A DNA stretch of 14,773 nucleotides from Thiobacillaceae bacterium (GTDB taxonomy: Bacteria > Pseudomonadota > Gammaproteobacteria > Burkholderiales > Thiobacillaceae): positions 1 through 14,773 of the forward strand of contig JAHENE010000022.1 of NCBI GenBank assembly GCA_024643305.1. The letters run 5' to 3'. Shown piece after piece: positions 1 to 7,809 of this stretch (the first letter of the stretch is position 1; every line of letters starts with the position of its first letter). The position numbers and the translations under genes are program-made. The notes below the pieces were generated by a model. That model searched no databases. It saw nothing but the letters and a program-made list of their open reading frames with translations, and had not been told where the DNA came from.

Positions 1-271
1 CGTGCTTTTCCGCCATGTTTTGAAAAATGGCCTTATCCCAATCCTGACCGGCGCGGTCGTGGTGTTACCGCTGCTGTTTACCGGCAGCTTGGTGACGGAG
101 TCGTTCTTCGGCATCCCGGGGCTTGGCAGCTATACCATCGATGCCATCCGCGCCCAGGATTTTGCCATCGTCCAGGCGATGGTTTTTCTGGGTTCCGCAC
201 TTTACATCGTTGGGCTCCTGCTGACGGATATCTCCTACACGCTGGTGGATCCAAGGGTGCGCCTGACATGA
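1..271 (+). CDS. Peptide-type ABC importer permease (DppB/OppB/YejB family), C-terminal fragment
   Basis: This is the C-terminal end of an inner-membrane permease that would form half of the translocation channel of a peptide, nickel or related importer. The reading frame is open to the left edge, so the gene starts outside the window; the GTG at position 2 is an internal valine codon, not a credible start. Visible family marks are a hydrophobic segment after an N-G-L-I-P stretch, the F-x-x-P-G-L-G-S-Y loop, a last transmembrane helix, and the terminal D-P-R-V-R that ends most DppB-type proteins. Its TGA stop overlaps the ATG of the next permease by four bases (ATGA), which indicates translational coupling. 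The substrate cannot be told from this fragment. Confidence 0.9.
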   Translation, partial: VLFRHVLKNGLIPILTGAVVVLPLLFTGSLVTESFFGIPGLGSYTIDAIRAQDFAIVQAMVFLGSALYIVGLLLTDISYTLVDPRVRLT

Positions 272-1680
272 GCTTTCAACCGGCACTGCTGTCGACGGAT
301 ATCCTGATCTGGCTGCTGGTCGTGGCGTGTGCAGGATTCGCCTGGCATATCGTGCGCAGTCCAGTTTTGCGCAGCGCCTGGCACAAGGTATTGGTGCGCC
401 CCATGGGAATGGCGTCGGTGGTGGTGCTGATCGTATTCGTTCTGGCTGGACTGGCGGACAGCCTGCACTATCGCGAGAGACTCGACAACGGCCAACTCGA
501 TGTGGAAATAAAGAGCGTTCTTGATAGCGCCCTCGCGCCACTTACAAAACATACCGAGCGCACTTACTCGGCACCGCTCGCCACCCATGCACAGGCCATG
601 GAAACGATTGTGAAGGCCGATGGCAGCCAGGTACGCGAAACGCCTCGCCTGCAGTTTGGCGGTGCGCACCTGACAGACCCGGAAAGAGACTGGGCTGGCG
701 ACATACTTGCACGCCTGCTGAGAGGGCTGGTTTTGGGAGGGGTAGCAAGTCTGCTCCTGGCCGGGTTGCTGGCCGTTTCCGTAAACATAATTTGGAAGCG
801 CGGTTTTGCCTATGCCTTTTCTCGATTGTGGAAGCCGGAGAAGAGCGACCTTGCCTGGCGAAGCTTGTTATTGACCTCCACGCTGTTGTTGCTGATTGCT
901 GGAGCAATAGCCAGCCTGGCCGGTGGCTACCATGTGCTTGGCACTGACAAGGTCGGTCAGGATGTGCTCTTCCAGACTTTGAAGAGCATACGCACCGGCC
1001 TGGTGATCGGCACACTGACCACGCTGGTGACACTGCCGGTGGCCATCATTCTCGGACTGCTGGCGGGTTACTTCCGCGGCTGGATTGATGATGTCATTCA
1101 GTACATTTACACCACCCTCAATTCAATTCCATGGGTGCTGCTGGTGGCGGCAGCCGTGTTGATCGTGCAAGTGTTCATCGAACAGAATGAGAGCAGCTTT
1201 TCTTCGGTGGCCGAGCGTGCGGATGTGCGATTGCTGGCACTGTGCGTCATCATAGGCCTCACCGGCTGGACAGGCCTCGCACGCCTGCTGCGTGCGGAAA
1301 CACTCAAGCTCCGCGAGCTGGATTATGTGACGGCCGCACGCGCTTTCGGTGTTTCAGGCCCACGCATTCTTTTGCGCCATATCCTGCCCAATGTGCAGCA
1401 TCTGATTTTGATTTCGGTGGTGATGGATTTCTCGGGGCTGGTGCTGGCCGAGGCCATCCTGTCTTATGTTGGCGTGGGTGTCGATCCGGTCATGAACAGC
1501 TGGGGCAACATGATCAATGCAGCCCGCCTGGAACTCGCGCGCGAGCCCCTGGTATGGTGGCCGCTGGTGGCAGCCTTCAGCATGATGTTTGCACTGGTGC
1601 TGGCGGCCAACCTGTTTGCCGATGTGGTGCGCGATGCTTTTGATCCGCGCACGGCTACAGGCAGTGGAGCAGGCTCATGA
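268..1680 (+). CDS. Peptide-type ABC importer permease (DppC/OppC/YejE family), enlarged N-terminal half
   Basis: Second inner-membrane permease, 470 residues, against roughly 300 for typical DppC. The family core is in the C-terminal half: the L-G-T-D-K-V-G-Q-D-V motif at residues 224-233, several transmembrane helices, and the cytoplasmic EAA loop that docks on the ATPase at about residues 351-375 (D-Y-V-T-A-A-R-A-F-G then H-I-L-P-N). The N-terminal part is unusual: a hydrophobic segment at about 12-28, another at about 48-64, a hydrophilic stretch of some 80 residues likely to be periplasmic, then further hydrophobic segments near 150-175 and 200-220. ATGA overlaps join it to the genes on both sides, so it should be made in step with them. 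The family call is secure; substrate and the role of the extra region are unknown. Confidence 0.9.
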   Translation: MSFQPALLSTDILIWLLVVACAGFAWHIVRSPVLRSAWHKVLVRPMGMASVVVLIVFVLAGLADSLHYRERLDNGQLDVEIKSVLDSALAPLTKHTERTYSAPLATHAQAMETIVKADGSQVRETPRLQFGGAHLTDPERDWAGDILARLLRGLVLGGVASLLLAGLLAVSVNIIWKRGFAYAFSRLWKPEKSDLAWRSLLLTSTLLLLIAGAIASLAGGYHVLGTDKVGQDVLFQTLKSIRTGLVIGTLTTLVTLPVAIILGLLAGYFRGWIDDVIQYIYTTLNSIPWVLLVAAAVLIVQVFIEQNESSFSSVAERADVRLLALCVIIGLTGWTGLARLLRAETLKLRELDYVTAARAFGVSGPRILLRHILPNVQHLILISVVMDFSGLVLAEAILSYVGVGVDPVMNSWGNMINAARLELAREPLVWWPLVAAFSMMFALVLAANLFADVVRDAFDPRTATGSGAGS

Positions 1681-3458
1681 GCCTGCTCAAGGTCGAAAAT
1701 CTAAGTGTGCGGATTGCCGGCGTTACGCCGGTTGATTGCGTGAGTTTCAGCATCGGTGCCGGCGAAGCCTTTGCCTTGCTGGGCGAATCTGGCTGCGGAA
1801 AATCCATGACTGCGCTGGCACTGATGCGCCTCTTGCCTCCGGGTGGGCGCATTGCCGAAGGGCAGGTAAGCTTCGAAGGAGAAGTGCTGGGCACCTTGCC
1901 GGAGTCGCATATGCGTACCTTGCGCGGACGCGGCATGGCCATGATTTTCCAGGAACCCCAGACCTCGCTTAATCCGGTCATGACGATAGGCGATCAAATT
2001 GCGGAGGCCTTGCCAACCGGCATGACACGCAACGAGCAAAAAGCGGAAGTGCTGAAGTTGCTGGAGGAGGTTGGTATTCCCCATCCGGAAACGCGCATCC
2101 ACAGCTACCCCTTCGAACTTTCCGGCGGTCAGAAGCAGCGCATCATGATTGCCCAGGCGCTGGCAGGAAGGCCTAAGCTGCTGATCGCAGATGAGCCCAC
2201 TACGGCGCTGGACGTGACCCTGCAGGCGCAAATACTCCAGCTCATCAAGCGGCTTGCAAAAGAACGCGGCATGGCGCTGATGCTGATTACCCACGACCTT
2301 GGCGTTGCCCGCAAAATGGCTAACCGTGTCGGCATCATGTACGCAGGGCAACTGGTTGAAACCCTGCCTGTCGATGACGAAACGGGACTGGCTCGTGCCT
2401 TCCACCCCTACACGCGCAAGCTGATGGCTGCCGTACCCAGCCTCGAACGCGCCGGGCAAAGGCTTGCCGCCATTCCCGGACGTGTGCCGTCTTTGAACCA
2501 GCCATTCACTGGCTGCCGCTTTGCAGATCGCTGCGCCCACGCTTTTTCTCCCTGCGCCGCAACGCTGCCGGAGTGGAACAATCTTGGAGATGGCCATGCA
2601 GTACGGTGTCATCTTGCCGTACAGGCAGACACCAAACCTGAAAACGAAACCTTGCAGCCATTGAAAGCGGCAGTCCCGGGAACCGTCTGCGTGCTTGCCG
2701 TACGGAATCTGCAGGTAACTTTTGCCCAGCGAACCGGCCAACTGTTTGGCAAGCAAAACATTCAAGCTGTCGACGGCATAAGTTTCGAACTGGCCGCAGG
2801 CGAAACCCTTGCCCTGGTTGGAGAGTCTGGTTGCGGCAAAACCACTGCCGCAAAGGCCATTCTTGGACTGACCGAGATCAGTGGCGGCGAAGTGGAACTG
2901 GACGGGCGCACGGTCTCGCACTTTTCCGAGCATCAGTTCAAACCATTCCGTCGGCTGGCGCAAATTGTCTTCCAGGACCCCTACAGTTCGCTCAATCCCA
3001 GAATGCGGGTGGGCGACATACTGCTTGAAGGCATGACCGCGCTGGGCGTGGGCAAGGCTTCCGGCCGAACGAAGGCCATTGCAGCATTGCTTGAGAAAGT
3101 CGGCCTTGATCCTGACGCTACCGGGAAGTACCCGCATGAATTTTCCGGTGGACAGCGTCAGCGCATTGCCATTGCGCGAGCGCTGGCAGTACAGCCCAAG
3201 CTGCTGATCTGTGACGAACCCACCTCGGCGCTGGATGTTTCAGTGCAGGCTCAGATACTCAATCTGCTGGCTGACCTGCAGCGCGAAGAAGGCCTTGCGA
3301 TGCTGTTCATCACTCACAACCTTGCGGCAGTGGGTTACCTTGCGAACCGCGTCGCGGTGATGCGCGCTGGAAAAATTGTCGAGACAGGGACGACCCGGGA
3401 TATTCTGATCCGCCCGCAGCATCCCTATACGAAGGGCTTGCTGGAATCAGTGGTTTGA
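1677..3458 (+). CDS. Fused double ATP-binding protein of a peptide-type ABC importer (YejF/DppD-DppF-like)
   Basis: 593-residue cytoplasmic protein carrying both nucleotide-binding domains in one chain, so it should power the importer formed with the two preceding permeases. Domain 1 has Walker A GESGCGKS (36-43), signature LSGGQ (148-152), Walker B ending in D172-E173, and H-loop H206. Domain 2 has Walker A GESGCGKT (382-389), signature FSGGQ (489-493), D513-E514 and H547. Both sites look complete. Between them, at about 280-311, is the oligopeptide-transporter C-terminal region with four cysteines (C280, C286, C293, C311). The gene begins in an ATGA overlap with the permease gene and ends seven bases before the convergent mltD gene. 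Substrate could be di- or oligopeptides, glutathione, nickel or opine-like compounds. Confidence 0.93.
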   Translation: MSLLKVENLSVRIAGVTPVDCVSFSIGAGEAFALLGESGCGKSMTALALMRLLPPGGRIAEGQVSFEGEVLGTLPESHMRTLRGRGMAMIFQEPQTSLNPVMTIGDQIAEALPTGMTRNEQKAEVLKLLEEVGIPHPETRIHSYPFELSGGQKQRIMIAQALAGRPKLLIADEPTTALDVTLQAQILQLIKRLAKERGMALMLITHDLGVARKMANRVGIMYAGQLVETLPVDDETGLARAFHPYTRKLMAAVPSLERAGQRLAAIPGRVPSLNQPFTGCRFADRCAHAFSPCAATLPEWNNLGDGHAVRCHLAVQADTKPENETLQPLKAAVPGTVCVLAVRNLQVTFAQRTGQLFGKQNIQAVDGISFELAAGETLALVGESGCGKTTAAKAILGLTEISGGEVELDGRTVSHFSEHQFKPFRRLAQIVFQDPYSSLNPRMRVGDILLEGMTALGVGKASGRTKAIAALLEKVGLDPDATGKYPHEFSGGQRQRIAIARALAVQPKLLICDEPTSALDVSVQAQILNLLADLQREEGLAMLFITHNLAAVGYLANRVAVMRAGKIVETGTTRDILIRPQHPYTKGLLESVV

Positions 3459-3465
3459 AGAGCCG

Positions 3466-5001
3466 TTAGCTCCGCTTGATGGTGAGCTGCCGACCGGCCT
3501 GCACGTTGGAACCTCTGAGTTTGTTCCAGGCTTTGAGCTCAGAGACGGAAACATTGAAGCGGTTCGCGATGGAGAACAGTGTGTCACCGCTGCGAACGGT
3601 ATATCGGGCGGTGCTGCCTGTACGCGTTTTGCCGGAGGAAGCCGTTCTGTTTGTGTAATTGCCGGTTGCTGCTGGCATGATGGCCAGGCGCTGGCCAACC
3701 CGGAGCCTGGAGGACTTGAGCCTGTTCAAGCGCTTGAGGCTGGCGGAGCTGACGTGAAGCTTCCTGGCAATACTGCCAAGTGTTTCACCCCTTTGCACGA
3801 CATGGTACCTGGCGCTGGCCAGGCTGGCTTCACGTGCATCTGCAACGGCTTCCTGCCAGCTGGCGGTTTCAACTTCGTTTTCTGCGGAATTGTTGATGGG
3901 CGCCAGGATTACCTGGTCCTTCACGAGCCTGCCATTCCTGAGGTGCAAATGATTGTGTTCGGCAATGCGCTCAGGCGTGGTGCTGAACTGTTCAGCGATA
4001 TCGGCCGCGGTCATACCTCTTTTGGCGGTTACTGGCTTCCAACTGTCCCATTCGCCCTTTTCGATGTTGGCCTGGAAAACATCTGCGTTGCTGACGGGCA
4101 CCAGCACCGACACATCGCTGCCAGCCTTGATCAGTTTGCGCGGGAATGCCGGATTGAGTGAAAGGAATTCTTCCACGCTCACGCCGGCCAAACGGGCGGC
4201 GGAACGCACATCCATGGCGCCGGTGTTTAGCGAGACCTGTGTGAAATAGGGTTCGTTGGGTATGTCGTTGAGTTCAACACCAAAACTCTGAGGGTCAAGA
4301 ACAAGCTGCCTGACCGCCATCAGCTTGGGTACGTAATGACGCGTTTCGGGCGGCAAAGACAGGCTCAGGTAATCGGTGGGCTTGCCTCTTGCGGCATTTT
4401 TCTGGATGGCTCTGGAAACACAGCCTTCACCGCAGTTATAGGCGGCCAGTGCCAGCTCCCAGGAGCCGAAATCGATATAGAGTTTCTGCAGGTAATCCAG
4501 TGCGGCCTGGGTGGCGGCAGTAACGTCACGGCGGCCGTCGTACCACCAGTTCTGCTGCAAACCGTAGTTCTTGCCGGTGGAGGGGATGAACTGCCATATC
4601 CCTGCGGCATGCGAACGCGAGTAGGCCTGCGGGTTGTATGCGCTTTCCACCATGGGCAGCAGCGCAATTTCCATGGGCATGCCGCGCTTCTCGACTTCCT
4701 CGACAATATGAAAAAGATATAGGCGCGAGCGATCCAGCATGCGCATTACGTATTCCGGACGCTTGGCGTACCAGTCGATGTGAGATTGCGTCAGGGTGGA
4801 ATCGAGCTGTTCAAGCTTAAGACCGGAACGAATTCTGTTCCAGAGATTGTCTGCCTGTTCGGGGGAAGCTTGCTCAGGGGAGGTTGAGGAAACATAGGTT
4901 TGCCCCTCATAGTAAGCCAGTTGCATATCCTGCTCGCTGTATGCCGCCGGCGAGAGCAAACCGAAGGCAATGCTTAGCGAAACAAGAAGTGACAGACGCA
5001 A
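3466..5001 (-). CDS. mltD: MltD-type membrane-associated/periplasmic lytic murein transglycosylase with LysM domains
   Basis: Cleaves the beta-1,4 MurNAc-GlcNAc bond of peptidoglycan with 1,6-anhydro product formation, acting in the periplasm. The 511-residue protein has an N-terminal signal peptide (about 1-22), then an SLT domain with catalytic Glu119 in M-V-E-S-A-Y-N-P, followed by A-A-G-I-W-Q-F-I-P and A-L-A-A-Y-N-C-G-E-G. Two clear LysM domains lie at about 398-442 and 466-509, and a degenerate LysM-like repeat near 325-368. Unlike E. coli MltD there is no lipobox cysteine, so it may be soluble or held only by LysM-peptidoglycan binding. The start is TTG, supported by a strong AAGGGGAG ribosome site 4 bases upstream and a promoter before that; no ATG in frame serves the signal peptide better. 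It lies downstream of gloB on the same strand. Confidence 0.95.
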   Translation of the reverse strand: MRLSLLVSLSIAFGLLSPAAYSEQDMQLAYYEGQTYVSSTSPEQASPEQADNLWNRIRSGLKLEQLDSTLTQSHIDWYAKRPEYVMRMLDRSRLYLFHIVEEVEKRGMPMEIALLPMVESAYNPQAYSRSHAAGIWQFIPSTGKNYGLQQNWWYDGRRDVTAATQAALDYLQKLYIDFGSWELALAAYNCGEGCVSRAIQKNAARGKPTDYLSLSLPPETRHYVPKLMAVRQLVLDPQSFGVELNDIPNEPYFTQVSLNTGAMDVRSAARLAGVSVEEFLSLNPAFPRKLIKAGSDVSVLVPVSNADVFQANIEKGEWDSWKPVTAKRGMTAADIAEQFSTTPERIAEHNHLHLRNGRLVKDQVILAPINNSAENEVETASWQEAVADAREASLASARYHVVQRGETLGSIARKLHVSSASLKRLNRLKSSRLRVGQRLAIMPAATGNYTNRTASSGKTRTGSTARYTVRSGDTLFSIANRFNVSVSELKAWNKLRGSNVQAGRQLTIKRS

Positions 5002-5005
5002 AACG

Positions 5006-5013
5006 CTCCCCTT
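5006..5013 (-). promoter_or_regulatory. Ribosome binding site that sets the TTG start of mltD
   Basis: On the minus strand this reads AAGGGGAG, a strong match to the 16S rRNA tail, ending 4 bases before the TTG codon at 5001-4999. It supports the TTG as the true start, together with the signal peptide that begins immediately after it. Confidence 0.7.
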
Positions 5014-5040
5014 AATTTTTGAATTTGTGACAAGAGCAGG

Positions 5041-5069
5041 ATGCTAAGCTGCCAGGCTTTCGAGGTCAA
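5041..5069 (-). promoter_or_regulatory. Sigma70-type promoter for mltD
   Basis: Minus-strand reading: -35 box TTGACC (5069-5064, five of six consensus bases), a spacer of exactly 17 bases, and -10 box TAGCAT (5046-5041, four of six). Transcription would begin near 5034, giving a leader of about 33 bases that contains the strong ribosome site. It sits in the 82-base gap between gloB and mltD, so mltD can be expressed independently of gloB. Confidence 0.6.
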
Positions 5070-5083
5070 CCATTTGATTCGGT

Positions 5084-5848
5084 TCAAAAAACATCCTTTG
5101 CACGCCGCAACGCGCCAAATACTTCTACGGCATCTCTGGGGGGATGCTTCAGCAAAATTTGTGCAGCCTGGATCAGCGCTGGCTCATGGCAACGCAAGAA
5201 AGGGTTGGTGGCTTTTTCCTGGGCTATTGTCGAGGGCAGGGTGGGGACACCTGTGCTTCGTCGGGCCTTGTCATTCAGCTCACGTTCCAGCAGCATGGGA
5301 TTTCTGCCATCCACCGTTTTTGCGAAGCGGATATTACTTAAGGTGTATTCATGCGCGCAGAAAATTTCTGTATGGTCAGGTAGTCGCGACAAGTTGTTGA
5401 GGCTGGATAGCATCATGTCGGGGGTGCCTTCGAAAAGGCGGCCGCAGCCGCAGGCAAACAGCGTATCGCCGCAAAACAGCCGGTCGCCGTCGTAATAGGA
5501 GACATGGCCGAGAGTGTGGCCGGGCGTGCCGATGACGTTGAATACGAGGTCCAGTTCGGAAATGCTGATGGTATCTCCGTCTGAAACAGAATGAGTCAGG
5601 CCCGGAATGTTCTCCTGTGCAGGACCGTAAATACGCGGGCTATAGCGCGCGGCAAGATCGGGCATGCCGCCGACATGATCGCCATGATGATGGGTGATCA
5701 GGATGGCCAGCAGGTTGAGGCCATGTTTTTCGAGGAAATCGATGCAGGGCGCAGCATCGCCAGGATCAACCAGCACAGCGTGGCGCTGGTCATGCAATGC
5801 CCAGATATAATTGTCCTGGAAAGCGGTAATGGGCGTGATGGTCAACAT
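5084..5848 (-). CDS. gloB: Hydroxyacylglutathione hydrolase (glyoxalase II)
   Basis: Hydrolyses S-D-lactoylglutathione to D-lactate and glutathione, the second step of methylglyoxal detoxification in the cytoplasm. The 254-residue length matches the family (E. coli about 251). The metallo-beta-lactamase binuclear metal site is visible: T-H-H-H-G-D-H at 52-58 (H53, H55, D57, H58), H111 in T-P-G-H-T-L-G-H, D128 in C-G-D-T-L-F and H166 in C-A-H-E-Y. The C-terminal substrate-binding region ends with the family's N-P-F-L-R. The ATG start is only 14 bases from the ATG of the divergent YafS-like gene, and no good ribosome site is seen before it, so its promoter must lie inside that neighbour's coding sequence. 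Confidence 0.96.
   Translation of the reverse strand: MLTITPITAFQDNYIWALHDQRHAVLVDPGDAAPCIDFLEKHGLNLLAILITHHHGDHVGGMPDLAARYSPRIYGPAQENIPGLTHSVSDGDTISISELDLVFNVIGTPGHTLGHVSYYDGDRLFCGDTLFACGCGRLFEGTPDMMLSSLNNLSRLPDHTEIFCAHEYTLSNIRFAKTVDGRNPMLLERELNDKARRSTGVPTLPSTIAQEKATNPFLRCHEPALIQAAQILLKHPPRDAVEVFGALRRAKDVF
5806..5811 (+). promoter_or_regulatory. Possible -10 box for the YafS-like/rnhA/dnaQ genes
   Basis: A perfect TATAAT lies inside the 5' part of gloB on the opposite strand, 51 bases before the ATG at 5863. No convincing -35 box is present at 16-18 bases spacing (the sequence there is GC-rich) and there is no extended -10 TGn. It may be a weak or activator-dependent promoter, or chance. 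Confidence 0.35.
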
Positions 5849-5862
5849 GGGGTCAAGGAATC

Positions 5863-6612
5863 ATGAAAGCTTCAAAGGTCAGTCAGGCATGGTTTGAAAG
5901 CCCGCTCGGTGCTTATCTGCTTGAGCGCGAACAGGCCTATTATGACCGCAGCGTGGCCGATATATTCGGTTTTTACGCGGTGCAGACAGGGCTCACCCAG
6001 TTTGATTTCCTTCGCAACAGCCGTATCCCCAAGCGTATCCATTGTGGAGAGGGGAAAAACTCCGAAGTTATAGCCGAGCCAATGTTTCTGCCCTTCGAGA
6101 GCCAGTCCGTCGATTTGCTCTTGATGCCGCACGTTCTTGAATATACCGACCACCCACATCAGGTGCTGCGCGAGGCAGAAAGAGTCCTGAGGCCCGAAGG
6201 GCGCCTGATTCTTTCCGGATTCAACCCCCGCAGCCTTTGGGGGCTGAGCAGGATATTGAAAGGCCACGAAAAGGGTTTTCCCTGGAACGGACATTTTCTC
6301 AACATGCCGAGGGTCAAGGACTGGCTCGCGCTCCTTGGATTCGAGCTTGCGGCGGGAAGCATGTGCTGTTATCGCCCGCCCATCAACAAGGATAACTGGC
6401 TCAGGCGCTTCCGATTCATGGAACCTGCGGGGGATCGCTGGTGGGCCATGGGCGGCGGCGTTTATTTTCTGCAGGCCATCAAGCGCGTACCTGGCATGCG
6501 TGTGCTGACACCGGCCTGGAAGGCGCCTGCAAATGCCAACGCCGCGCCGTCGTTGGCAACAGGAAAAATTCTGAACATGGCGCAATACCGGACTCGACGT
6601 GGAAAAAACTGA
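5863..6612 (+). CDS. YafS-like class I SAM methyltransferase-fold protein
   Basis: 249-residue cytoplasmic protein resembling E. coli YafS, which sits in the same place between gloB and rnhA. The second half of a type-11 methyltransferase domain is clear: [18 protein letters not shown] (76-93), then [17 protein letters not shown] (99-115) and [12 protein letters not shown] (117-128). The glycine-rich SAM motif I (E/D-x-G-x-G-x-G) expected before this is absent; at about 58-65 only R-I-H-C-G-E-G-K is present. The ATG has an AAGGA ribosome site 4 bases upstream. Its end overlaps rnhA by 14 bases. Substrate and even catalytic activity are unknown. Confidence 0.85.
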   Translation: MKASKVSQAWFESPLGAYLLEREQAYYDRSVADIFGFYAVQTGLTQFDFLRNSRIPKRIHCGEGKNSEVIAEPMFLPFESQSVDLLLMPHVLEYTDHPHQVLREAERVLRPEGRLILSGFNPRSLWGLSRILKGHEKGFPWNGHFLNMPRVKDWLALLGFELAAGSMCCYRPPINKDNWLRRFRFMEPAGDRWWAMGGGVYFLQAIKRVPGMRVLTPAWKAPANANAAPSLATGKILNMAQYRTRRGKN

Positions 6613-7045
6613 CTGGGTGGATGCCTATACGGATGGCGCCTGCAAAGGCAACCCGGGGCCGGGCGGGTGGGGCGTGTTGCTGGTCTATGGAGAGCACCGC
6701 AAGGAATTTCATGGCGGGGAAGCACACACGACCAACAACCGCATGGAACTGCAGGCGGTCATCGAAGCTTTGAAAATCCTCAAGCGCACCAGCAATATCC
6801 GCATACACACTGATTCGCAGTATGTGCATAAAGGCATCAGCGAATGGCTGGCTGGCTGGAAGCGAAAGGGCTGGAAAACCGCTGATGGCAAGCCTGTCAA
6901 AAACCAGGACTTGTGGGAAGAACTGGATGTATTATCGTCCGGACACAAGGTTAAATGGGTGTGGGTAAAAGGGCATGCCGGACACCCTGGTAACGAATCT
7001 GCAGACAGGCTTGCAAACCTGGGTGTGGAAAGCATAAGAGGTTAA
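6599..7045 (+). CDS. rnhA: Ribonuclease HI
   Basis: Degrades the RNA strand of RNA-DNA hybrids (R-loops, primer remnants) in a Mg-dependent reaction. The 148-residue protein matches the usual length and keeps every catalytic residue: D12 in [12 protein letters not shown]50 in N-N-R-M-E-L, D72 in H-T-D-S-Q-Y-V, H126 in V-K-G-H-A-G-H and D136 in E-S-A-D-R-L-A-N. The basic protrusion (W-K-R-K-G-W-K, 87-93) is present. The start is GTG at 6599: the frame is closed by a TGA at 6572, and no ATG or TTG lies between. It begins inside the end of the YafS-like gene (14 base overlap), suggesting coupling; only a weak GGA-type ribosome site is seen. Confidence 0.97.
   Translation: MEKTDWVDAYTDGACKGNPGPGGWGVLLVYGEHRKEFHGGEAHTTNNRMELQAVIEALKILKRTSNIRIHTDSQYVHKGISEWLAGWKRKGWKTADGKPVKNQDLWEELDVLSSGHKVKWVWVKGHAGHPGNESADRLANLGVESIRG
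7036..7041 (+). promoter_or_regulatory. Ribosome binding site for the TTG start of dnaQ
   Basis: AAGAGG overlaps the last codons of rnhA and lies 11 bases before the TTG at 7053. The spacing is somewhat long. The in-frame stop TAA at 7035-7037 leaves TTG 7053 as the only usable start before the first exonuclease motif. Confidence 0.5.
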
Positions 7046-7052
7046 CAACAAA

Positions 7053-7745
7053 TTGCGTCAGATTATTCTGGATACGGAAACCACCGGGCTTGACCCCCGG
7101 CAGGGGCATCGTGTCATTGAAATCGCTGCAGTGGAAATGCTGAACAGACGGCTGACCGACAATCATTTCCACCGCTACCTCAACCCTGACCGCGACATCG
7201 AAGAAGGTGCCATGCAGGTGCACGGAATTACCCGCGAGTTTCTGCAGGACAAGCCAAGATTCCCGGATATTGCGCAGGAGTTCATCGAGTTCGTGCAGGG
7301 AGCCGAACTCATCATTCACAACGCGCCATTCGATACATCCTTTCTGAATATGGAACTGGCATTGCATGGCTTGCATGAATTGCAAAGTTTTTCAGGGGAA
7401 GTGATCGACACCCTGATCATGGCCAGGTCACTCCATCCGGGGCAACGCAACAGCCTGGACGCCTTGTGCAAACGCTATGGCGTGGACAACTCGACCCGCA
7501 CCCTTCATGGCGCCTTGCTGGACTGTGAACTGCTCGCCCAGGTCTATCTATCCATGACGCGCGGCCAGGAGTCGTTGGTCATGGAAACCTCCGTCGCTTC
7601 GGCCGGGGCGGCCAGTGCCGCGTCTGCCAGAACAAGGCAACGTCCTATTCTCGCTGCGGTTTCCGTGGAAGAACATGCAGCCCATCTTGATCTGCTTGAG
7701 CAGATTGACAGGGAGTGCGGCGGCACCTGTCTCTGGAAACATTGA
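7053..7745 (+). CDS. dnaQ: DNA polymerase III epsilon subunit, 3'-5' proofreading exonuclease
   Basis: Proofreading subunit of the replicase, bound to the alpha polymerase subunit and the beta clamp. The 230-residue protein has Exo I D7-T-E9-T-T-G, Exo II H-N-A-P-F-D94, and Exo III with H152 and D157 (H-G-A-L-L-D). After the exonuclease domain comes Q-E-S-L-V-M (172-177), at the position of the E. coli clamp-binding motif, then an Ala/Ser-rich flexible linker (about 180-193) and a C-terminal segment ending G-G-T-C-L-W, which corresponds to the alpha-binding tail of E. coli DnaQ. The start is TTG: an in-frame TAA lies 18 bases upstream and no ATG or GTG intervenes. It follows rnhA by 7 bases on the same strand. 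Confidence 0.96.
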   Translation: MRQIILDTETTGLDPRQGHRVIEIAAVEMLNRRLTDNHFHRYLNPDRDIEEGAMQVHGITREFLQDKPRFPDIAQEFIEFVQGAELIIHNAPFDTSFLNMELALHGLHELQSFSGEVIDTLIMARSLHPGQRNSLDALCKRYGVDNSTRTLHGALLDCELLAQVYLSMTRGQESLVMETSVASAGAASAASARTRQRPILAAVSVEEHAAHLDLLEQIDRECGGTCLWKH

Positions 7746-7809
7746 TTTGCAGGCTCAATTGCAAAACTTCCATCCTGCTTCTGGCCTGATACGCCTCCTC
7801 AAGGCAACA

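Noticed and set aside
1701-3137. Open frame of 478 codons on the minus strand, opposite the ABC ATPase gene
   Set aside because: It lies entirely antisense to a gene with complete Walker and signature motifs. Its translation shows no recognisable family.
3459-3480. Possible terminator hairpin between the convergent ATPase and mltD genes (GAGC-CGTTA-GCTC)
   Set aside because: The stem has only four or five pairs and is not followed by a T-run on either strand.
7615-7809. Upstream ATG at 7615 as the start of the binding protein
   Set aside because: It would overlap dnaQ by 131 bases, including its conserved alpha-binding tail, and would bury the signal peptide behind 65 residues.
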